A stretch of DNA of 5,377 nt from Paracoccaceae bacterium. Lineage in GTDB: Bacteria; Pseudomonadota; Alphaproteobacteria; Rhodobacterales; Rhodobacteraceae. The DNA lies in contig JALWJU010000217.1 in NCBI GenBank assembly GCA_026997055.1, positions 1-5,377 of the forward strand, given 5' to 3'. A program made the translations under genes and the position numbers. A model generated the notes under the pieces. It ran no database searches. It was not told where the DNA came from and saw only the letters and a program-made list of their open reading frames with translations. Numbering within the stretch: the first letter of the stretch is position 1; each line of letters begins with the position of its first letter. This document shows positions 1 through 4,084 of the stretch, piece by piece.

Positions 1-225
1 AATGCGCTCCAGAAGCTCCCTGCCCAGGGCCCTGTTTACCGCCCTGTGGCGCTCGATGCGCGACATGTCGGCAAAGACCGGCGCGCTGATGACGACGCGA
101 AAATGACTCTCCCCGTCGCTGTAGCCCGCATGTCCGCGATGCTTCTCGCTCTCGTTGACCACCTCCAGAAACCGCGGCGCAAAAGCCGCCTCGAGCCTTG
201 CGCGAATTTCCTCTGCCTTGCTCAT
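1..225 (-). CDS. bolA: BolA family protein, 3' end cut by the window
   Basis: The 75 residues visible run from the start (ATG at 225-223) to the window edge with no stop. BolA proteins are usually 80-110 residues, so only a short C-terminus is missing. Family marks are NESEKH at 24-29, SHFRVVI at 40-46 (second beta strand) and the RHRAVN helix motif at 59-64, with the conserved His60. BolA proteins adopt a KH-like fold, bind monothiol glutaredoxins through a shared Fe-S cluster, and act in iron/redox homeostasis and sometimes as DNA-binding regulators. The start is supported by a GGGAAGGG purine run about 6-13 bases upstream and by the typical MSKAEEIRARLE opening. The gene diverges from the J-domain gene across 92 bases, a pairing I recall from Rhodobacterales, often near cobS/cobT. 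The family call is firm; the choice between the BolA and IbaG subgroups is not settled by this sequence. Confidence 0.93.
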   Translation of the reverse strand, partial: MSKAEEIRARLEAAFAPRFLEVVNESEKHRGHAGYSDGESHFRVVISAPVFADMSRIERHRAVNRALGRELLERI

Positions 226-287
226 TTTTTCGCCCTTCCCCTTTTATCGGCGCGAAAAACATCTAAACTCCACCGTCCGAGTCGAAA

Positions 288-316
288 AGAGGCGCAAGGG
301 CGCAGATAGAGGCGCA
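288..316 (+). repeat. Short direct repeats at the J-domain gene's ribosome binding site
   Basis: AGAGGCGCA occurs at 288-296 and again at 308-316, and GGCGCA occurs a third time at 299-304. The second AGAGGCGCA supplies the GAGG Shine-Dalgarno (309-312), five bases before the ATG at 318. The first copy repeats that core 20 bases upstream with no in-frame start behind it. The repeats are seen directly; no function is implied by them. Confidence 0.6.
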
Positions 317-317
317 G

Positions 318-947
318 ATGAAGAAAGAAGATCCCTTCGGGTTTGACATTTCCGTATCCGCCGCCAAGAAGAAGAAACCCCGCGGCAGGCGCGGCATGTC
401 CGGCGCTTTCGAAACCTCCCAGCGCCAGTGCGAGCACGAAGGCTGCGAAGAGCGCGGCCAGTACCGCGCGCCCCGTTCGCCCGACCACCTCGACGAATTC
501 AAGTGGTTCTGCAAGACCCATGTGCGCGAATACAACCTCAAGTGGAACTACTTCGAAACCGCCAGCGAAGAGGAAATCGCCGAACAGCAGAGCAAGGACC
601 GCGTCTGGGAGCGCGAAACCCGCCCATTCGGCTCGCGCGACGAAGCCCGCGCCTGGGCCCGCCTCGGGGTCGACGACCCCCACCAGGTCCTGGGCGAAAA
701 GGCCACCCGCAATCCCGGCAAATCCGTCACCGGCAGTCGCAAGCTGCCCCCTACCGAGCGACGCGCCCTCGAAATCCTCGACGCAAAGGATCACTGGACA
801 AGGACAGAGGTGCGCAAGGCCTACAAGGCCCTGATCAAGATCCTGCACCCGGACATGAACGGCGGCGACCGCAGCCACGAAGAACAGCTCCAGGAAGTGG
901 TCTGGGCCTGGGAGCAGATCAAGACCAGCCGTCACTTCAGGGACTGA
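318..947 (+). CDS. J-domain (DnaJ-like) protein with N-terminal Cys/His motif
   Basis: This is a 209-residue protein with a C-terminal J domain (about 147-207): RRALEILD, an RKAYKALIKIL helix, then the HPD tripeptide (His177-Asp179) that stimulates Hsp70/DnaK ATPase, and a last helix with WAWEQIK. It has no Gly/Phe region, no CxxCxGxG zinc repeats and no membrane segment, so it is a class III, cytosolic J protein, not DnaJ itself. The N-terminus has a basic KKKKPRGRRG patch (17-26). A segment from 38 to 68 carries Cys38, Cys43, Cys65 and His68 and could bind a metal; it leads into a conserved-looking WFCKTHVREYNLKWNYFE block (63-80). The start is supported by GAGG five bases upstream and by the MKKEDPFGFD opening, which matches my memory of Rhodobacterales homologues. 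It diverges from bolA. The HPD motif makes the J-domain call secure; the client is unknown. Confidence 0.92.
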   Translation: MKKEDPFGFDISVSAAKKKKPRGRRGMSGAFETSQRQCEHEGCEERGQYRAPRSPDHLDEFKWFCKTHVREYNLKWNYFETASEEEIAEQQSKDRVWERETRPFGSRDEARAWARLGVDDPHQVLGEKATRNPGKSVTGSRKLPPTERRALEILDAKDHWTRTEVRKAYKALIKILHPDMNGGDRSHEEQLQEVVWAWEQIKTSRHFRD

Positions 948-997
948 GCCGCCCGCACACCCCTTTCATCTTTCCCGAAATACTCCCGCCGGAGGCA

Positions 998-1018
998 CGA
1001 TTTTTCTGCGAAAAATCG
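998..1018. terminator. Possible terminator hairpin between convergent genes
   Basis: A perfect 9-bp inverted repeat (CGATTTTTC / GAAAAATCG) with a three-base loop lies 51 bases after the J-domain stop and 106 bases beyond the rpoH stop. It could end transcription from either side. Neither flank carries a clear U tract, the stem is A/T-rich, and the terminator call is therefore an inference from position and symmetry. Confidence 0.4.
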
Positions 1019-1037
1019 CCCCCCACGCACGCCCTCC

Positions 1038-1057
1038 CGCCGGGCAGAATCCCGGCG
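1038..1057. terminator. GC-rich hairpin, possible rpoH terminator
   Basis: A 7-bp perfect inverted repeat (CGCCGGG / CCCGGCG) with a six-base loop lies 67 bases past the rpoH stop. It is the strongest GC-rich stem in the convergent gap. No U tract follows in either direction, so it may be an RNA 3'-end stabiliser or simply high-GC symmetry. Confidence 0.35.
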
Positions 1058-1095
1058 CAGCGAGGCCGCGAAACCGCGAGACTTTCACCGCGCTT

Positions 1096-1113
1096 CGCTC
1101 CGCCACGGGAGCG
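1096..1113. other. Small inverted repeat just past the rpoH stop
   Basis: Six-base arms CGCTCC / GGAGCG enclose a six-base loop and begin 11 bases after the rpoH stop codon (1126-1124). It is the first stem an rpoH transcript would form after its stop. Together with the stems at 998-1018 and 1038-1057 it makes the 948-1123 gap unusually rich in hairpins. There is no coding capacity that I can support in the gap. Confidence 0.3.
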
Positions 1114-1123
1114 CGCCGGGGGA

Positions 1124-2020
1124 TCAGGCGTCTTCGAGCAGGCCTTTCTCGGCCGCCAGTTCGCGCATCCTCGCCTGCAGCTTTTCAAAGGCGCGCACCT
1201 CGATCTGACGGATTCGCTCGCGGCTCACCCCATAGGTGGCGGCCAGTTCCTCGAGCGTCTCGGCGGGCTCGCTCAGACGGCGCTTGGTCAGGATGTCCTG
1301 CTCGCGCTCATTGAGCGCATCCATCGCCTGCACCAGCAGGGCGCGGCGTACCTCCAGCTCATCCCTCTCGGCGTAATCCCCGGCCTGGTCGGCATTCTCG
1401 TCCTCCAGCCAGTCCTGCCACTGCATGGCGCTTTCGCCATCGGCCGAAACCGTGGCATTGAGCGAAGCGTCGGCCCCGGACATGCGCCGGTTCATCGAGA
1501 TCACCTCTTCTTCGCTCACGTTGAGGTCGCTGGCGATCTGCTTCACGTTTTCCGGGCGCAGGTCGCCCTCTTCCAGCGCGCCGATGCGCGCCTTGGCCTT
1601 GCGCAGGTTGAAAAAAAGCTTCTTCTGGGCGCTGGTAGTGCCGAGCTTGACCAGCGACCACGAGCGCAGGATGTATTCCTGGATCGCGGCGCGGATCCAC
1701 CACATGGCATAGGTGGCCAGGCGAAAGCCCTTTTCCGGGTCGAACCGCTTGACCGCCTGCATCAGCCCCACATTGGCCTCGCTGATCACCTCGGCCTGGG
1801 GCAGGCCATAGCCGCGATAGCCCATGGCGATCTTGGCCGCGAGCCGCAGATGGCTGGTGACCAGCTTGTGCGCGGCCTCGGTATCCTGGTGATCCACCCA
1901 GCGCTTGGCCAGCATGTATTCCTCTTCCGGCTCCAGCATGGGAAACTTGCGGATCTCCTGCAAATACCGGTTCAGCCCGCCTTCCGGGGTGGGGACGGGC
2001 AGGTTCTTGTAATTGCTCAA
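1124..2020 (-). CDS. rpoH: RNA polymerase heat-shock sigma factor RpoH (sigma-32), RpoHI type
   Basis: This alternative sigma factor directs core RNA polymerase to heat-shock promoters (chaperones, proteases). The chosen TTG start gives 298 residues, the usual RpoH length, and the family opening NYKNLPVPTPEGGLNRYLQ. Domains in order: region 1.2 (about 16-45), region 2 with the -10 recognition helix in FRLATYAMWWIRAAIQEYIL (99-118), the RpoH-specific box QKKLFFNLR (132-140), region 3 (about 150-180) and region 4.2 with the helix-turn-helix LAATYGVSRERIRQIEVRAF (259-278). GGGAG at 2032-2028 lies seven bases before the TTG. An in-frame ATG at 2047 would add nine residues unlike the family, with a poorly spaced ribosome site. 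The gene lies downstream of rluD in the same direction but behind a 238-base gap with its own candidate promoter. Resemblance is closest to the RpoHI branch of Rhodobacter, judged from memory. Confidence 0.96.
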   Translation of the reverse strand: MSNYKNLPVPTPEGGLNRYLQEIRKFPMLEPEEEYMLAKRWVDHQDTEAAHKLVTSHLRLAAKIAMGYRGYGLPQAEVISEANVGLMQAVKRFDPEKGFRLATYAMWWIRAAIQEYILRSWSLVKLGTTSAQKKLFFNLRKAKARIGALEEGDLRPENVKQIASDLNVSEEEVISMNRRMSGADASLNATVSADGESAMQWQDWLEDENADQAGDYAERDELEVRRALLVQAMDALNEREQDILTKRRLSEPAETLEELAATYGVSRERIRQIEVRAFEKLQARMRELAAEKGLLEDA

Positions 2021-2034
2021 GGCATTTCTCCCAT
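2017..2034 (-). promoter_or_regulatory. rpoH translation start region with overlapping five-codon upstream ORF
   Basis: The bases just before the rpoH TTG (2020-2018) contain an out-of-frame ATG at 2034 that opens a mini-ORF encoding MGEMP and ending at TGA 2019-2017, so stop and start overlap as TTGA. The GGGAG at 2032-2028 that serves the TTG lies inside this mini-ORF. Translational coupling is possible, but a chance ATG is equally so because the ATG lies inside a duplicated segment. Confidence 0.4.
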
Positions 2035-2057
2035 GTCTTTCCGGCATGTCTTTCCGG
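2032..2057. repeat. Perfect 13-bp tandem duplication in the rpoH leader
   Basis: CATGTCTTTCCGG occurs twice head to tail (2032-2044 and 2045-2057). In the rpoH direction each copy reads as a purine-rich GGAAAG followed by an ATG. The upstream ATG (2047) is in frame with rpoH and the downstream one (2034) is not, because the unit is not a multiple of three. It lies between the candidate promoter and the start codon. Confidence 0.85.
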
Positions 2058-2061
2058 CCCG

Positions 2062-2080
2062 ATGTTACAGTCATTAACAT
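2062..2080. repeat. Inverted repeat upstream of rpoH
   Basis: Six-base arms ATGTTA / TAACAT are separated by seven bases. The site lies immediately downstream of the candidate -10 element, over the expected transcription start, which is where an operator could sit. It is AT-rich in otherwise GC-rich surroundings. No regulator can be named. Confidence 0.4.
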
Positions 2081-2081
2081 T

Positions 2082-2110
2082 CATATGACCCGAATCCGGC
2101 GCATTTCAAG
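2082..2110 (-). promoter_or_regulatory. Candidate rpoH promoter
   Basis: Reading toward rpoH, CTTGAA (2110-2105) is followed after 17 bases by CATATG (2087-2082). CTTGAA is the -35 core of heat-shock (sigma-32) promoters and is also tolerated by the housekeeping sigma factor of alphaproteobacteria; the -10 match is moderate. Transcription would start near 2075, giving a leader of about 55 bases. Dual housekeeping and heat-shock control of rpoH is known in other alphaproteobacteria such as Caulobacter. Confidence 0.4.
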
Positions 2111-2258
2111 TTCTGCCCCGAAATTCCTGACACTTTATGAACGCCTTCCTCCCCGGATAGAAGACCCGGCGGGCGAATTCACGCCATTGTGCGCGTGTTC
2201 GTGCCGCCCGCTTTGCCCGGTCACCTCCCCGCCCGGCGCCCGCTACCGCTTCCCGCCG

Positions 2259-3296
2259 CTAGCGTCCCGCGCCGAGCGCCTCGATCAGCGCCGCCATGTC
2301 CGCCGGCAGCGGCGCTTCGAAACGCATCTCCTCGCCGCTTTGCGGGTGGACAAAGCCCAGCACCGCCGCATGCAGCGCCTGGCGGGGAAAGCTCCGCGCG
2401 GCCTCCGCCGCCTCCTCGCCCACCGCCCTGGCCGAGAGCCGGCGCCGCCCGCCATAGGTCCTGTCGCCGATCAGCCCGTGGCCGGCATGGGCCATGTGCA
2501 CGCGGATCTGGTGCGTGCGCCCGGTCTCGAGCCAGCAGGTGACCAGCGCGGCCTGGGCGGGCGTGCCGAAGCGCCGCTCGACCCGCGCCCGCGTCACCGC
2601 GTGGCGACCGCCATTGAACAGCACCGCCTGGCGCTGGCGGTCGGTGCGGTGGCGGGCAAGCCCGCTGGTGATGCGCAGCACGTTGCCGGGCTCGAAGCTC
2701 ACCCCGCGCACCCCCTTCAGGCGCGGATCGCCCTGATCGGGCGCCCCATGCACCAGAGCGCGGTATTCGCGCACCACGCTGTGGGCGGCGAACTGCGCCG
2801 CCAGCGCCTGATGCGCCGCATCGGTCCTGGCCACCACGAGGAGGCCCGACGTGTCCTTGTCGATCCGGTGCACGATGCCCGGCCGCGCCAGCCCGCCCAT
2901 GCCCGAAAGCGCGTCGGCGAAATGGGCCAGCAGCCCGTTGACCAGCGTGCCCGAGGGGCTGCCCGGCGCCGGGTGCACCACAAGGCCTGCGGGCTTGTTC
3001 ACCACCACGAGGCTCTCGTCCTCATACACGATGTCGAGCGGCATCGGCTCGGGGGCGATATGGCTCTCGGCGACTTCCGGCAGCGCCACCTCATAGACCT
3101 CGCCCGCCTGCACCCGGGCGCGCTGGCTGGTCACCGCCTCGCCCGCCCGCGTCACCGCCCCGGCGCCGATCAGTGCGGCGAGGCGCGCGCGCGAAAGCCC
3201 CAGCCCCTCTGGCACATCGCGCGCCAGCGCCTTATCAAGGCGGGGGGGCGGGTTTTCCCCGATCACCACCTGCACGGTTTTCGCTGAGGACGACAT
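2259..3296 (-). CDS. rluD: RluA-family 23S rRNA pseudouridine synthase (RluD-like)
   Basis: RluD converts uridines 1911, 1915 and 1917 in helix 69 of 23S rRNA to pseudouridine. The protein has 345 residues, normal for the family. An S4-like RNA-binding domain (about 17-75) has PPRLDKALA and LSRARLAALIGAGAV, and the catalytic RluA domain (about 85-320) follows. That domain holds YEDESLVVVNKPAGLVVHP, then HRIDKDTSGLLVV (143-155) with the expected catalytic Asp146, then ETGRTHQIRVHMAHAGH (257-273) and GDRTYGG (277-283). The start is placed at ATG 3296-3294 because GGGAG (3309-3305) lies eight bases upstream and the family begins shortly before the S4 domain. The frame stays open upstream to 3692, but that stretch lies over the neighbouring genes and lacks family similarity. 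The start overlaps by two bases the start of the divergent gene at 3295. RluD fits better than RluC because of domain pattern and size; the exact target is inferred. Confidence 0.93.
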   Translation of the reverse strand: MSSSAKTVQVVIGENPPPRLDKALARDVPEGLGLSRARLAALIGAGAVTRAGEAVTSQRARVQAGEVYEVALPEVAESHIAPEPMPLDIVYEDESLVVVNKPAGLVVHPAPGSPSGTLVNGLLAHFADALSGMGGLARPGIVHRIDKDTSGLLVVARTDAAHQALAAQFAAHSVVREYRALVHGAPDQGDPRLKGVRGVSFEPGNVLRITSGLARHRTDRQRQAVLFNGGRHAVTRARVERRFGTPAQAALVTCWLETGRTHQIRVHMAHAGHGLIGDRTYGGRRRLSARAVGEEAAEAARSFPRQALHAAVLGFVHPQSGEEMRFEAPLPADMAALIEALGAGR

Positions 3297-3309
3297 GAAC
3301 ACAACTCCC
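3286..3309. promoter_or_regulatory. Two divergent ribosome binding sites and start codons sharing CATG
   Basis: The minus ATG (3296-3294) and the plus ATG (3295-3297) share two bases in the tetramer CATG (3294-3297). The plus gene's GAGGA (3286-3290) lies inside rluD codons 3 and 4, and rluD's GGGAG (3309-3305) lies inside codons 4 and 5 of the plus gene. Any promoter for either gene must therefore lie within the other's coding region. Confidence 0.8.
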
Positions 3310-3612
3310 GACGAGGCCCCCGATCCGGGGCTGCTGCGTTTTCTCAGGATCCTGGTCTTTTCCCTGGCGGGGACCATGATCATCGGCCTGATAGTGCTTG
3401 TGGGGCTGTTTGTCATGCGTTTCCCGCCCGCTCCGGGCGCGCCGGGCGCCTTTCCGGCCGAAATCGCCCTGCCCGCGGGCGAAAAAGCCGCGGCGCTGAC
3501 CCGCGGCCCGGACTGGCTGGCGGTGGTGACCGAAAGCGGCCGGCTGCTGGTCTTCAGCCCCGACGGGGCGCGACTGCTGCAGGAAGTGCGCATCGCCACG
3601 CAAGGACAATGA
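3295..3612 (+). CDS. Small single-pass membrane protein, DUF6476-like
   Basis: This 105-residue protein has a short polar N-terminus with basic RFLR at 15-18, one strongly hydrophobic helix (about 19-41, LVFSLAGTMIIGLIVLVGLF), a Pro-rich linker (44-54) and a soluble C-terminal part. The pattern LPAGEKAAALTRGPDWLAVVTESGRLLVFSPDG in the C-terminal part suggests one or two beta-propeller-like strands. I recognise it as resembling DUF6476, a family of unknown function that I recall next to rluD in Rhodobacterales; this is from memory. GAGGA four bases before the ATG supports the start. It diverges from rluD with overlapping start codons and converges on tRNA-His 37 bases away. No catalytic motif is visible. 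It is probably anchored in the inner membrane; the topology is not clear from charge. Confidence 0.82.
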   Translation: MNTTPDEAPDPGLLRFLRILVFSLAGTMIIGLIVLVGLFVMRFPPAPGAPGAFPAEIALPAGEKAAALTRGPDWLAVVTESGRLLVFSPDGARLLQEVRIATQGQ

Positions 3613-3649
3613 CTGGCTGAAGACGTGAACGGGCAAGCCGCAGCGGGAG

Positions 3650-3726
3650 TGGTACCGCCTCCCCGGCTCGAACGGGGGACCTCTAGATCCACAATCTAGC
3701 GCTCTAACCAACTGAGCTAAGGCGGC
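3650..3726 (-). tRNA. tRNA-His (anticodon GTG), CCA encoded, no G at -1
   Basis: The 77-base gene folds as a full cloverleaf. The acceptor is GCCGCCT paired with AGGCGGT, where the first pair is G1-U72. U8 and A9 are present, the D stem starts with GCTC, and the anticodon stem CTAGA/TCTAG encloses TTGTGGA with anticodon GTG. The variable loop is AGGTC, and the T stem CCCCG/CGGGG encloses TTCGAGC. The discriminator is A73 and the CCA is encoded (3652-3650). The base before G1 is T, so the extra G at -1 that marks most tRNA-His molecules is not encoded, and A73 replaces the usual C73. Loss of G-1 is documented in a large alphaproteobacterial clade, which suits this organism. The gene lies alone between two plus-strand genes and has its own promoter. 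Confidence 0.97.
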
Positions 3727-3736
3727 ACGCGGCCCG

Positions 3737-3765
3737 ATGTAGCGCCGCTTGCGCGCATATGCAAG
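3737..3765 (-). promoter_or_regulatory. Housekeeping promoter of tRNA-His
   Basis: Reading toward the tRNA, CTTGCA (3765-3760) and CTACAT (3742-3737) are separated by 17 bases. The -10 element ends 10 bases before the tRNA 5' end, so transcription would start only a few bases upstream of it. The GC-rich stretch after the -10 (CGGGCCGCG) is the discriminator type found at growth-rate- and ppGpp-controlled stable-RNA promoters; that regulation is an inference. Confidence 0.6.
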
Positions 3766-3818
3766 TGCCGGGCTTGAAAAATCCGCCCGAGAGAGATAGG
3801 CCGGCACGGAACATGAAC

Positions 3819-3838
3819 GGAGACGGCACGGAGACGGC
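3819..3838 (+). repeat. Duplicated Shine-Dalgarno segment before the DUF6324-like gene
   Basis: GGAGACGGC occurs at 3819-3827 and 3830-3838, an 11-base period. The second copy supplies the GGAG (3830-3833), six bases before the ATG at 3840. No in-frame start follows the first copy. This is seen directly; its effect is unknown. Confidence 0.65.
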
Positions 3839-3839
3839 G

Positions 3840-4064
3840 ATGGGGATCAATTCTCAGAGCGACGAAAGCGCCAATCTGCAGATCGGGCCGACGACGATGG
3901 GCATGGTGCGCCTGTTCGTCGAAGGCGCGGGCATCGAGATTCCGATGGATTTCGAGCCGGACGAAGCCGAGGAAATCGCTGCTGAAATCACCGCCGCCGC
4001 CGCCCGCGCCCGGACCATCGCCGAAGGCAGGGGCCGCACGGACAAGGGCCGGGGGAAGGGCTGA
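3840..4064 (+). CDS. Small soluble protein, DUF6324-like, function unknown
   Basis: This is a 74-residue acidic protein with a basic tail. MGINSQSDESANLQIGPTTMGMVRLFVE (1-28) is followed by GIEIPMDFEPDEAEEIAAEI (31-50), a pattern I recognise from DUF6324, a small family in Rhodobacterales. The C-terminus (51-74) is an Ala/Arg helix and then a Gly/Arg/Lys tail. There is no signal peptide, membrane segment or Cys. The ATG at 3840 is preferred because GGAG lies six bases upstream and because MGIN opens the family. Upstream in-frame ATGs at 3759 and 3813 would add 27 or 9 residues unlike the rest, and the first would start inside the tRNA promoter. The gene converges on lpxB, with 13 bases between the stops. 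The family assignment is from memory and no function can be given. Confidence 0.82.
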   Translation: MGINSQSDESANLQIGPTTMGMVRLFVEGAGIEIPMDFEPDEAEEIAAEITAAAARARTIAEGRGRTDKGRGKG

Positions 4065-4084
4065 TCGGCGAGCGGGGTCAGCCC
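4058..4084. terminator. Inverted repeat holding both stop codons of convergent genes
   Basis: GGGCTGA (4058-4064) and TCAGCCC (4078-4084) are perfect 7-bp arms around a 13-base spacer. The left arm ends with the stop of the DUF6324-like gene and the right arm begins with the stop of lpxB. The stem can be extended by CCGG/CCGG with a five-base bulge on the left. With only 13 bases between the genes, it is the sole visible candidate for a shared 3'-end signal, but it has no U tract. Confidence 0.45.

Noticed and set aside
218..247. Possible promoter for the J-domain gene (TTGCTC, 18 bases, TTTTAT).
   Set aside because: The -35 match is weak and it lies over the bolA start; it is too common a pattern to annotate without mapping data.
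222..935. A 237-codon minus-strand frame antisense to the J-domain gene.
   Set aside because: It overlaps the complete J-domain gene and the start of bolA, and its Ala/Gly/Leu-rich translation matches no family I know.
428..2077. A 549-codon open frame on the plus strand across the J-domain gene and antisense to rpoH.
   Set aside because: Its translation is Arg/Pro/Gly/Leu-rich with no family resemblance, it crosses two well-supported genes in a different frame, and long antisense frames are expected at this GC content.
2241..2264. CGCTA / TAGCG inverted repeat around the rluD stop, considered as a terminator.
   Set aside because: Five-base arms with a 14-base spacer and no U tract are within chance expectation at this base composition.
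2013..3287. A 424-codon plus-strand open frame antisense to rluD.
   Set aside because: The His/Arg/Ala-rich translation is typical of the complement of a high-GC gene; rluD has all catalytic motifs on the other strand.
3297..3692. A 132-residue upstream extension of RluD.
   Set aside because: It would run back through the membrane-protein gene into tRNA-His, lacks RluD similarity, and a well-placed Shine-Dalgarno supports the start at 3296.
3774..3802. Possible promoter for the DUF6324-like gene (TTGAAA, 17 bases, TAGGCC).
   Set aside because: The -35 is good but the -10 does not resemble a known element.
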